DNA from: an uncultured Oscillospiraceae bacterium
Lineage (GTDB): Bacteria > Bacillota > Clostridia > Oscillospirales > Oscillospiraceae
NCBI GenBank assembly: GCA_934646005.1
Contig: CAKUED010000002.1
Span: 62,001 to 126,000, forward strand
Reading direction: 5' to 3'
DNA: 64,000 nt
This document shows positions 40,960 through 48,480 of this stretch, one piece after another (positions within the stretch are counted from its first letter, which is position 1; the number at the start of each line of letters is the position of its first letter). Below the pieces are notes generated by a model, which had not been told where the DNA came from, did no database searches, and saw nothing but the letters and a program-made list of their open reading frames with translations. The position numbers and the translations under genes are program-made.

Positions 40960-40988
40960 TTTACAGAAAGCCGTTTGTCTGCTACAAT
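40960..40988 (+). promoter_or_regulatory. Plus-strand promoter upstream of the MITE-like element
   Basis: TTTACA at 40960-40965 and TACAAT at 40983-40988 with a 17-base spacer, reading toward the RodA/FtsW gene. Confidence 0.6.
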
Positions 40989-40991
40989 ACA

Positions 40992-41265
40992 ATAGCGTCA
41001 ATTGACAAGGGCACATATGCCCGCAGGACGCCCCGGCACGCCATTTGCTGCGTTATCGTCCTTGGCTTGCGACGGCAAGCCTGCGTCCTCTGCCTTGCCA
41101 ATGACGCGCCGGGACGCCCGGCGGGTCTTCGAGTTTTCCCGGAGGATAAACGGCGGCTGGCAAGGCAGCCGAGGCAGGCGGGCTGACGCCCGCCAACGAG
41201 AATAACGCAGCCAGGTGCCGTTTAGACCCGGGAAAACCATGTGTGCCCTTGTCAACTGACGCTAT
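40992..41265. mobile_element. MITE-like element with 27-bp terminal inverted repeats
   Basis: The left end ATAGCGTCAATTGACAAGGG and the complement of the right end ATAGCGTCAGTTGACAAGGG match over about 28 bases with two differences. TA at each edge could be a target duplication. The 274-bp interior has nested inverted segments (CTGCGTTAT/ATAACGCAG, GGCAAGGC/GCCTTGCC) and no credible gene. It is therefore non-autonomous; the transposase source is not in the window. Confidence 0.75.
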
Positions 41266-41301
41266 ACTATCGAATTTTGCATTTGGAAAGGAGGCGGGGC
41301 G

Positions 41302-42456
41302 ATGCAGGCGATCCTTCGCGCTATCCGTGAGTTTACGCGCAAGGCGGATATGGTGCTGCTGCTGCTGTGCGTGACGGCGACGATCTTTGGCATCGTCATC
41401 ATCTCCAGCGCCACGAATTATCTCGGCAGCGCGCGCTATGTGCGCATCCAGACGCTCTCGCTCGTTCTGGGGATCATCCTCTACGTTCTGCTCACGCTTC
41501 TGGACGTGGACATCATCGCCGAGCGGCGCGAGCTGCTGCTGGTGTTCTGCGTGCTGTTCATCGGGATGCTCCGCTTTTTCGGCGTTGAGGGTCAGACCGG
41601 CAACAAGAGCTGGCTGGCGTTCAAATTCCTGCCGTTTAATATCCAGCCTGCGGAGATCTGCAAGGTCCTGTATATCATTATCCTTGCCAAAACGATGGCG
41701 GTCAAGCAGAACAAGCTCTCTTCGCCGCTCGTTGTGGCGCAGATCGCGGGCATTACGGCGCTGCTGGCAGGGCTCATCATCGTGGTGTCGTATGACGACG
41801 GCGTGGCGCTCAACTATCTGCTCATTTTCGTCATCATGGCGTTTGTCGGCGGCGTGAATATCGTCTGGTTCCTCGCCGGCGCGGGCGCGCTGCTGGCACT
41901 CTCGCCCCTTATCTGGACGCGATTTTTTGACACCTATCAGCGCGAGCGCATCCTCGTCCTGTTCGATCCCACGGTCGATCCCAGCGCGCAGAGCGTCCGC
42001 TGGCAGATGAACCGCAGCCTGCGGATGCTGCAAAACGGCGGCGTCGCCGGGCAGGGGCTCGGAAACGGCACGATGGTGCAGGCAGGTCTGCTGCCCGCGC
42101 AGCACACCGACTTCATTTTCGCCTCCGCGGGCGAGGAGCTGGGGATGCTCGGCTGCCTGGCAATTTTGCTGCTGCTGGCGGCGATCATCGCGCGCTGCGT
42201 GTATGTGGGCGTGAAATCCGGCAACTATATGAACCGGCTCATCTGCGTGGGCATCGCGGGTATGCTGCTGTCGCAGATCGCGGTCAACGTGGGTATGTGC
42301 CTGGGCGTGTTCCCGGTCGTGGGTCTGACGCTGCCGTTCTTCTCCTACGGCGGCAGCTCCATCGTCACGATGTTCGCCGCGATGGGCTTTGTCTCCGGCA
42401 TCAATATGCGCCCCGCGCCCGATTCCAATGCGCGCTACATTCGACCAAGATATTAA
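41302..42456 (+). CDS. RodA/FtsW/SpoVE-family peptidoglycan polymerase
   Basis: A SEDS-family lipid II polymerase, 384 residues with about ten membrane segments. Seen: GNKSWLAFKFLPFNIQPAEICKVLYIIILAK (the conserved PAE motif), SYDDGVALNYLLIF (catalytic-region Asp), and the C-terminal FPVVGLTLPFFSYGGSSIVTMFAAMGF. AAAGGAGGCGGGG precedes the ATG. It stands alone with a terminator after it. RodA is more likely than FtsW, since no division gene is adjacent, but this is a guess. Confidence 0.92.
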   Translation: MQAILRAIREFTRKADMVLLLLCVTATIFGIVIISSATNYLGSARYVRIQTLSLVLGIILYVLLTLLDVDIIAERRELLLVFCVLFIGMLRFFGVEGQTGNKSWLAFKFLPFNIQPAEICKVLYIIILAKTMAVKQNKLSSPLVVAQIAGITALLAGLIIVVSYDDGVALNYLLIFVIMAFVGGVNIVWFLAGAGALLALSPLIWTRFFDTYQRERILVLFDPTVDPSAQSVRWQMNRSLRMLQNGGVAGQGLGNGTMVQAGLLPAQHTDFIFASAGEELGMLGCLAILLLLAAIIARCVYVGVKSGNYMNRLICVGIAGMLLSQIAVNVGMCLGVFPVVGLTLPFFSYGGSSIVTMFAAMGFVSGINMRPAPDSNARYIRPRY

Positions 42457-42462
42457 AGAGCA

Positions 42463-42507
42463 TCCGGCATGGACGGTCAAAAGAGACCTTCCATGCCGGA
42501 ATTTTTT
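42463..42507 (+). terminator. Terminator after the RodA/FtsW gene
   Basis: TCCGGCATGGA/TCCATGCCGGA stem with a 16-base loop and a T7 run. Confidence 0.88.
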
Positions 42508-42573
42508 TGTATAAATACCTTCGGATAGCAAACACTACCACTGCGAACCATTTACAGTCAGGAGGTAATCCCT

Positions 42574-43785
42574 TTGAAAAAAACCATGCTTTCCCGCGCG
42601 CTGGCGCTGCTGCTCGTGCTTGTGCTGTGCGCGCTCCCGGCGCTCGCCGCGCCGATCAATCTGGCGCAAAGCAGCGTCTACTGCCTGTCGCAGAGCGATT
42701 TTCCGCAGCAGGAGGCGTTCGCGGACGGCGGCATTTTCGTCTCGTCCGTGCCGTCGGAGGGCGTGTGCCGCATCGTCTACGGCAGCAGGACCATCTGCGC
42801 CGGGGATGTGCTGCCCGCCGCCGCGCTCGACGCTTTGGAAATTCGCCCCGAGGCGGATCTTAAAATGGACTGCGCGCTCGTCTACCGCCCCATCAGCGCA
42901 GACGGCGTGGGGCTGCCGCAGCAGCTCTCGTTCCGTCTGACCGGCAGCAAAAATACCGCGCCGCTGGCGCACGGGAGCGAGTTTGAGACGTATAAGAACG
43001 TCGCCAATACCGGCACGCTGAGCGTCAGCGACGCCGAGGGCGACGCGCTGGAATATACCCTCGTCCGCGCACCGAAGCGCGGCAGCGTGGAGCTGTATGA
43101 CGACGGTACGTTCCTCTATACGCCCAAGGAGAATAAGGTCGGGCGCGACAGCTTTGTCTTTACCGCGACCGACACCGCCGGGAATGTGTCCGATGAGGCG
43201 ACGGTGCGCGTGCGCATCGTGAAGCCCACCGACGCCGCGACGTATGCGGATCTGCGCGGAAAAGACGGCGAATATGCCGCCATGTGGCTGAAGGAGACGG
43301 GCGCGTTCTGCGGCGAGCGCGTGGCGGGCAGGCTCTGCTTCGGCGCGGAAAAGAGCGTCAGCCGCGGGGAGTTTCTCGCCGCCGCGATGCACGTTTTCGG
43401 GCGTGAGCCGGACGATGCGGCGCTGACCTCAGGCTTTGCCGATGAGGAGCAGGCGGCGTCGTGGCTGCGCCCGTACCTCACGAGCGCGCTGCGCGCGGGC
43501 GTCATCGGCGGCACGCCGAGCGACGACGGGCTGCTGTTCCGCCCCACGGCGGAGCTGACGCGCGCCGAGGCGGCGGTGATCGTGGCGAAACTCCTCGACT
43601 TGCCGCAGGACACGGCGCAGACGGTCTCGACCATCCAGCCGGACGAGGATGCAGTGCCCGTCTGGGCAAGGTCTGCCGCCGCCGCGCTCCAAACGGCGGG
43701 GCTGAGTCTGGATGTTGCCAATACGGGCAGCATTACCAGACTGGAGGCAGCGCAGCTGCTGTATGAGGCGGCAATGGTGGAGTGA
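42574..43785 (+). CDS. Secreted protein with cadherin-like repeat and S-layer homology domains
   Basis: A 403-residue exported protein. A signal peptide (KKTMLSRALALLLVLVLCALPALA) is followed by an unrecognised Cys-containing region (about 30-125). A bacterial cadherin-like/Ig-like domain (NTAPLAHGSEFETYKNVANTG to VRVRIV, about 127-218) comes next, then two or three SLH motifs (VSRGEFLAAAMHVFG, LTRAEAAVIVAKLL, ITRLEAAQLLYEAA) that probably anchor it to the cell wall. The start is TTG 42574, 8 bases after AGGAGG. It shares the SLH ending with the giant LRR protein at 50906. Confidence 0.85.
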   Translation: MKKTMLSRALALLLVLVLCALPALAAPINLAQSSVYCLSQSDFPQQEAFADGGIFVSSVPSEGVCRIVYGSRTICAGDVLPAAALDALEIRPEADLKMDCALVYRPISADGVGLPQQLSFRLTGSKNTAPLAHGSEFETYKNVANTGTLSVSDAEGDALEYTLVRAPKRGSVELYDDGTFLYTPKENKVGRDSFVFTATDTAGNVSDEATVRVRIVKPTDAATYADLRGKDGEYAAMWLKETGAFCGERVAGRLCFGAEKSVSRGEFLAAAMHVFGREPDDAALTSGFADEEQAASWLRPYLTSALRAGVIGGTPSDDGLLFRPTAELTRAEAAVIVAKLLDLPQDTAQTVSTIQPDEDAVPVWARSAAAALQTAGLSLDVANTGSITRLEAAQLLYEAAMVE

Positions 43786-43808
43786 GCGCAAAAAAGTTGT
43801 AATTTTGC

Positions 43809-44289
43809 GGGAGGGGCGCTGCCCCTCCCGTGCGGAATGCAATCACAAATCTGCACAACAAACGGCGACCTCGCAACACGTCCGTAGGGGTCGATGCCCA
43901 CATCGACCCGGCGGTATGCAATCGCAAAATTGCACGCATTTTCGGCGAAAACGTAAAACGTCCTGTAGGGGCGGACGACCCTGTCCGCCCGTCGGGCAAT
44001 CGCAAATTTGCCGTGGCGTTTCGTGAAAACAGGCGTGTCCCGTGCGGGTCGATGCGACGCCCGCAGGCTAGTTTCGAGGCGCAACCGCGCGCAGCGCGGC
44101 TCTTAGCGCCGAAGATGGGCATCGACCCCTACAAACGGGTACGTTTTCGCCGATGGCGCGTTCGTATTCGCAGGTGCGTACCGCCGGGCGGACAGAGGCG
44201 TCCGCCCCTACGGGTGCATACCGTTTCGCATTGGTGCGCCCAAATTTGTAACATTGTACCGCACGGGCGGGGTAGAACCCCGCCCCTAC
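43809..44289. repeat. REP/BIME-like cluster 5 (A-C-B-C'-B'-A')
   Basis: Six hairpins; C precedes B here, so the inner part equals clusters 2 and 3 with A units added outside. The C' unit is split by 58 bases at 44055-44112, with GATG on both sides of the insert. Nothing else is recognised in this 570-base gap. Confidence 0.78.
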
Positions 44290-44320
44290 GGCTCGCTTGG
44301 GAACGCGGTCAAAATCTGCA

Positions 44321-44349
44321 AAAAACCGGGAGGGGCAAGCCCCTTCCGG
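44321..44349 (-). terminator. Terminator after the membrane acyltransferase gene
   Basis: CCGGAAGGGG/CCCCTCCCGG with a CTTG loop followed by TTTTTT on the minus strand. Confidence 0.8.
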
Positions 44350-44356
44350 CTGAATT

Positions 44357-45076
44357 TTATTGCAAAACCTGCATTGCCAGCTCCGTCACGCCATACAGCA
44401 CCGGCTGGTGAACCAGATAGATCAGCAGCGAGTGGCGACCACAAAAACGGAAGAAGCGGGCGATGGCGCTTTCGGAAAAGCTCCCGGGCAGGCGCGTTTT
44501 TTTCTCGCGGTACGCCGTGCGCCCGATGCCGATGCCGAGCAGAAAATAGCCGAGCTGCGGCAGCAGCGGGAAATAATCGCTGGAAAAAAACGTGTCCGTC
44601 GTCAGCCCCAGCGGGAACAGCCACGCTGCCTGCACGCGCACATCGCGCACGAGATAGCCTGCGACGATCAAACACAGCGCCAGCGGGAACACCGCGCCCG
44701 TCGGCAGCTTTTTAAGCAGCGGGTAGAGCATCATGCACACGCCCAGCAGGTGCAGCACGCCGAACTGGACGATCACGTCTTTACTCGCAAATCCCAGCTT
44801 GCACATCCCGAATGTCACGAGTGTGATGAGCATCCCGCAGCCGAACACGATCAGCCCCCGGCGGAAGCTGCGGCTGCCGAGTGTGGCGCAGCAGCCGGAC
44901 AGGACGACGAAAATCGCCCCGCCGTACTCCTGAATGAAGGTGTACCACGCCGGGAGCGTCAGCTCCGCGCCCGCGAAAAAGCTCAGATCAAAGATGAAAT
45001 GCACCGCGATCACGCACAAAATGCAGAATCCGCGCAGCGCGTCCAGCTCCCAGACGCGCGCCTTTTTTTCGCCCAT
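44357..45076 (-). CDS. DUF1624 / heparan-alpha-glucosaminide N-acetyltransferase-like membrane protein
   Basis: A 239-residue membrane protein with about seven hydrophobic segments. It starts WELDALRGFCILCVIAVHFIFDLSFF, carrying the conserved Arg-Gly and His of the acyltransferase-3-like DUF1624 family, and ends HSLLIYLVHQPVLYG. Members are thought to move acyl groups across the membrane onto sugars; the substrate here is unknown. It lies after the acyl-CoA ligase gene but a terminator separates them. Confidence 0.85.
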   Translation of the reverse strand: MGEKKARVWELDALRGFCILCVIAVHFIFDLSFFAGAELTLPAWYTFIQEYGGAIFVVLSGCCATLGSRSFRRGLIVFGCGMLITLVTFGMCKLGFASKDVIVQFGVLHLLGVCMMLYPLLKKLPTGAVFPLALCLIVAGYLVRDVRVQAAWLFPLGLTTDTFFSSDYFPLLPQLGYFLLGIGIGRTAYREKKTRLPGSFSESAIARFFRFCGRHSLLIYLVHQPVLYGVTELAMQVLQ

Positions 45077-45090
45077 GGCGCACCCTCCTT

Positions 45091-45120
45091 AAAAATCAGG
45101 CGGGGCAGTTGCCCCGCCTG
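45091..45120 (-). terminator. Terminator after the acyl-CoA ligase
   Basis: CAGGCGGGGCA/TGCCCCGCCTG stem followed by ATTTTT on the minus strand. Confidence 0.82.
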
Positions 45121-45134
45121 TTCGTATGTATGGT

Positions 45135-46868
45135 TCAGTTCCCCGACGCGGCTTGTCTTTCGTTTTCTTCCTCCTCCAGCACGCGGTAGGCGACCTTGCC
45201 GACCAGCGTTTTCGGCAGCTCCGCGCGGAACTCGATGTCATACGGCATGGCGTACTTGGCGATGTGCCCGCGGCAGTATTCCAGAATTTCGTCGCGGATG
45301 GCGTCCGACGGCTCATAGTCGGGCCTCAGCACCACGAACGCCTTGACCTTCTGCATCTTATACGGGTCTTTCACGCCGATGACGCACGACAGCAGCACCT
45401 TTTCATGCCCGTCGATGACGTTTTCGAGCTGACCGGGGTAGACGTTGTAGCCGGAGGTCACGATCATGCGCTTGATGCGCTGCGAGAAATACACAAAGCC
45501 GTCCTCGTCCATTTTGCCGAGGTCGCCGGAGTGCATCCACACGCGCCCGTCGGCGTGGCGGCGGAGAGTATGGTCAGTCTCCTCGGGGTTATCCATGTAG
45601 CACATCATGACGGACGGACCACTGATGCAGATCTCGCCCTCGATGTTGGCATCGACCTCTTCCGTCGTGCCGGTCTTGACGATCTTGTAGTAGGTATCCG
45701 GGAACGGCACGCCGATCGAGCCGACGCGGTTATAGTCCTTCGGCGTCAGGCAGCTCGCCGTGACGCACTCGGTCAGACCATAGCCCTGCCGGATCTGGAC
45801 CTCGGCGTTGTGCTCCTTGAGGAACGCATCGACCTTCTTTTTCAGCTCCACGGACAGGCTGTCGCCGCCGCAGAACACACCCTTGAGGCACGACAGGTCG
45901 GCACTTTCCAGATTCTCCGCGCGCAGCAGCGCCTCAAAGAGCGTGGGAACGCCGGGGATGATGTTCGGCTGCTTTTTGATGAGCAGCTCCGCATACGTTT
46001 TGACGTTGAACTGCGGGACGAGGATGCACGTCGCGCCGCCGATGAGCGCCGTGTGGATGCCGATGCCAAGCCCGAAGCCGTGGAACACGGGCATGACGGA
46101 GAGCATCTTCATGCCGTTGATGGGCGCGAAGCCGGACGCGGCGATGGTCTGAAGCCCGCACGCGTTAAAGTTGAGGTTGCTGAGCATGATGCCCTTGGTC
46201 GTGCCGGTCGTGCCGCCGGAGTAGAGGATGGAGGCGCAGTCGGTGAACCTGCCGAGCTCCTTGGGCAGCGGCAGATCGCGCTTGCGCCCCACGCGCATAA
46301 ACTCGTTCCACAGCACATAGTTGCCCTTTTTGGGAAGCGGGGGGATCTTGCGCCCCTTTGTGAGCGCAAAGCCGACCGCCAGCACCGGCGGCAGCTCGTC
46401 CACGATGCGCGCCACGAGCAGCATGGTGTCTTTGTTTGCAAGCTCTGGCAGAATGCCCGCGACCTTGCCGTAGAACTGGTCGAGCGTCAGGATCGCCTTG
46501 GACTTGGAAAAATCAAGGTAGAATTTGATCTCGCTTGCCGCCGAGAGCGGGTGGATCATGTTCGATACCGCGCCGATGCGGTTGAGCGCGTAGAAGCTGT
46601 CGAGCGCCTGCGGGCAGTTCGGCATACAGATCGTCACACGGTCGCCCTTGCCGATGCCCATTGCGAGATACGCCTTTGCCGTGCGGTCGATCCGCTCCAT
46701 AAACTCGGCAAACGTCGTTTTTTTGCCCATGAACTCATAGGCGATATTTTTCGGATATTTGTCCGCAGCGGCGCGGACCATTTCATAGATGGTTTTTTTC
46801 GGGTAGTCCAGATGCGCCGGCGTGCTGTCGTAGTATTTGAGCCACGGCGCAGACGAAGAGATCCCCAT
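45135..46868 (-). CDS. AMP-forming acyl-CoA synthetase / ligase
   Basis: A 577-residue member of the ANL family that activates a carboxylic acid, probably a fatty acid, through an acyl-AMP. P-loop-like SILYSGGTTGTTKGIMLSN (near 213-231), QGYGLTECVTASC, the adenylate motif WMHSGDLGKMDEDGF, and the C-terminal KRMIVTSGYNVYPGQLEN and LPKTLVGKVAYR with the catalytic Lys are all present. The substrate is unknown. Its predicted leader of about 277 bases contains three degenerate direct repeats and structured element B. Confidence 0.92.
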   Translation of the reverse strand: MGISSSAPWLKYYDSTPAHLDYPKKTIYEMVRAAADKYPKNIAYEFMGKKTTFAEFMERIDRTAKAYLAMGIGKGDRVTICMPNCPQALDSFYALNRIGAVSNMIHPLSAASEIKFYLDFSKSKAILTLDQFYGKVAGILPELANKDTMLLVARIVDELPPVLAVGFALTKGRKIPPLPKKGNYVLWNEFMRVGRKRDLPLPKELGRFTDCASILYSGGTTGTTKGIMLSNLNFNACGLQTIAASGFAPINGMKMLSVMPVFHGFGLGIGIHTALIGGATCILVPQFNVKTYAELLIKKQPNIIPGVPTLFEALLRAENLESADLSCLKGVFCGGDSLSVELKKKVDAFLKEHNAEVQIRQGYGLTECVTASCLTPKDYNRVGSIGVPFPDTYYKIVKTGTTEEVDANIEGEICISGPSVMMCYMDNPEETDHTLRRHADGRVWMHSGDLGKMDEDGFVYFSQRIKRMIVTSGYNVYPGQLENVIDGHEKVLLSCVIGVKDPYKMQKVKAFVVLRPDYEPSDAIRDEILEYCRGHIAKYAMPYDIEFRAELPKTLVGKVAYRVLEEEENERQAASGN

Positions 46869-46891
46869 TCCTTGTCATCCTTTCTTTTTGG

Positions 46892-47055
46892 GAACATCCC
46901 TGCGCAACAGCGCCTGCGGGCTTCGCCGGATCTTTTGCCCCAACTCTTCCGTTTGAAAGATTTGAAATACACAAAGTATTCTTGCATCTTTCAAACGTCG
47001 ATTTGGGGCAAAATCTCTCGCCGAATCCTCTTGCCGCTATTGTGCAGCGATGTTC
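46892..47055. repeat. Long-hairpin structured element, copy B
   Basis: A 164-base imperfect palindrome. Outer arms 46892-46912/47035-47055 pair at 18 of 21 positions. Middle stem 46933-46943/47003-47013 is perfect over 11 bp and inner stem 46950-46961/46986-46997 is perfect over 12 bp. The internal-loop motifs CGCCGGATC, ATCTCTCGCCGA and CTCTTGCCG match copy A at 1531-1686. Read on the minus strand it lies within the predicted 5' leader of the acyl-CoA ligase, ending 24 bases before the start codon. Function unknown. Confidence 0.78.
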
Positions 47056-47068
47056 ATTTGTCGCAATG

Positions 47069-47148
47069 CCCGGTAGAATTTGCTATTTGTTACACACACC
47101 CGATAGAGCCTGCCCATTTCACACACCCGGCAGAATATCCCTATCTCC
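47069..47148. repeat. Three degenerate direct repeats in the ligase leader
   Basis: Units starting CCCGGTAGAATTTGC (47069), CCCGATAGAGCCTGC (47099) and CCCGGCAGAATATCC (47126), the first two ending in ACACACA, spaced 27-30 bases. They lie just downstream of the ligase promoter and may be protein-binding sites or a decayed tandem array. Confidence 0.5.
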
Positions 47149-47151
47149 CGC

Positions 47152-47180
47152 AGTATACTACGTTTTGCCGCAATTGGCAA
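47152..47180 (-). promoter_or_regulatory. Promoter of the acyl-CoA ligase
   Basis: Minus-strand TTGCCA (47175-47180) and TATACT (47152-47157) with a 17-base spacer. Confidence 0.75.
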
Positions 47181-47192
47181 GCCTTTCCCGTT

Positions 47193-48341
47193 TCAGCGGT
47201 TCAGCAGCCGCGCGATGGGGGAGCGGTAGACCTTCATCGCGCCTACGGGGCAAAATTCCTGGCAGCAGAAGCAGTGGATGCATGCCTTGCGGTCGATATG
47301 CGGCAGTTTCTCCTGCATTTTGATCGCCTTGGCGGGGCAGATACGCGCGCATTTGGCACAGCCGATGCACGTTTTTTTCTGCGGCAGGGGCTTTGGCGTA
47401 AGGAATGCTCGCAGCGCCGTGTTTTCCAGCCGGCCGAGCAGCCCGCCGCCCTGCCCGAAAAAGACGGTCCCCTGCGCCTTCGGCGCTTGGAAATCCGGCA
47501 CAAGGAACGCGCTCAGGTCGCCCGTGATGCGCAAATCCTCGACCTTCTCCGGGCACAGCCCGCGCTGCACCGCCGCGCGGAGCGTCGGCACATCGCCGGC
47601 TGTCATGCCCAGCATCGCTGCACAGGCAAGATCGAGCTTGTGCGCGCTTGCCGACGCCGCCAGCGCGCCGATCTTCCTCGGCGTGCCCTGCGTCGGACCG
47701 TTTCCCTCCATGCCCACCACGGCGTCGCAGATGCAGAGCCGCGGGGCGAAATATTCGGCTAAGTCCACCAGCATCCCGGCAAAATCCTCCGCCTTGGGGT
47801 ACTGATAGTGATACTCCGGCTTCATCGTGCCGGGGATCACGCCAAAAAAGTTCTTCACGGCGTTCGTCATGCCCATCATACCGTGGCTTTTGAGCTTGCA
47901 GAAGTCGATGACGGCGTCCGCACCGTCCAAATACGCGGTGTAGGTGAAACGCCGCGCCACGGCGGCGTTGGGGTTTTCAACGGTCTTCTGCGAAAAATCC
48001 ATGTTCAGCGCCGCGCCCGCCGCCTCACACTGCCGCATCCCGGCGGCGTCATAGACATGGGTCAGGTGCGCGGCGTTATACAGCCCTCCGGGGCTGTCGC
48101 CCAGCACAACGGACGCGCCGCGCGCCTTCAGCAGCTCGATGAGCGCGCACAGCAGCTCCGGGTGCGTGGTAGCGGCTTCCTCCGGCTTCATCGCGGAGAC
48201 GAGATTGACCTTAATGACGATGCGCATCCCGGGGCTGACCCAATCCAGCCCCCCCAGCGGTGCAAGCACCTGCTCCATTGCGCGGCGGCACTCCGCCGGG
48301 TCATAGCTCCCGCAGGCGACGATGCTGACATCCGATTGCAT
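47193..48341 (-). CDS. DUF362 protein with C-terminal 2x[4Fe-4S] ferredoxin domain
   Basis: A 382-residue protein. Residues 1-290 form the DUF362 domain (VIKVNLVSAMKPEEAATTHPELL, VLGDSPGG, FCKLKSHGMMGMTNAVKNFFGVIPG). The C-terminus has two cluster motifs, CIGCAKCARICP and CIHCFCCQEFCP, which should bind two 4Fe-4S clusters. It is probably a redox protein; no partner is known. ATG 48341 follows AGGAGGG. It is single, upstream of the ligase promoter and divergent from the LCP gene. Confidence 0.9.
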   Translation of the reverse strand: MQSDVSIVACGSYDPAECRRAMEQVLAPLGGLDWVSPGMRIVIKVNLVSAMKPEEAATTHPELLCALIELLKARGASVVLGDSPGGLYNAAHLTHVYDAAGMRQCEAAGAALNMDFSQKTVENPNAAVARRFTYTAYLDGADAVIDFCKLKSHGMMGMTNAVKNFFGVIPGTMKPEYHYQYPKAEDFAGMLVDLAEYFAPRLCICDAVVGMEGNGPTQGTPRKIGALAASASAHKLDLACAAMLGMTAGDVPTLRAAVQRGLCPEKVEDLRITGDLSAFLVPDFQAPKAQGTVFFGQGGGLLGRLENTALRAFLTPKPLPQKKTCIGCAKCARICPAKAIKMQEKLPHIDRKACIHCFCCQEFCPVGAMKVYRSPIARLLNR

Positions 48342-48414
48342 GGCGATCCCTCCTGAATCAAACTGCCTTTTACTATACCATATCAGCACCATAATTTCAA
48401 ACCATTCGCACAGC

Positions 48415-48443
48415 TTTACAAAAGGATCTCAATACGGTATAAT
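48415..48443 (+). promoter_or_regulatory. Promoter of the LCP-ybaK pair
   Basis: TTTACA at 48415-48420 and TATAAT at 48438-48443 with a 17-base spacer. Confidence 0.75.
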
Positions 48444-48480
48444 AAAATGTCAGATCTAAACGAAAAGGGGGCAGAACGCG

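Noticed and set aside
45126..47762. Long plus-strand open frame opposite the acyl-CoA ligase and DUF362 genes
   Set aside because: It spans two convincing minus-strand genes and the structured element between them; the translation matches no family.
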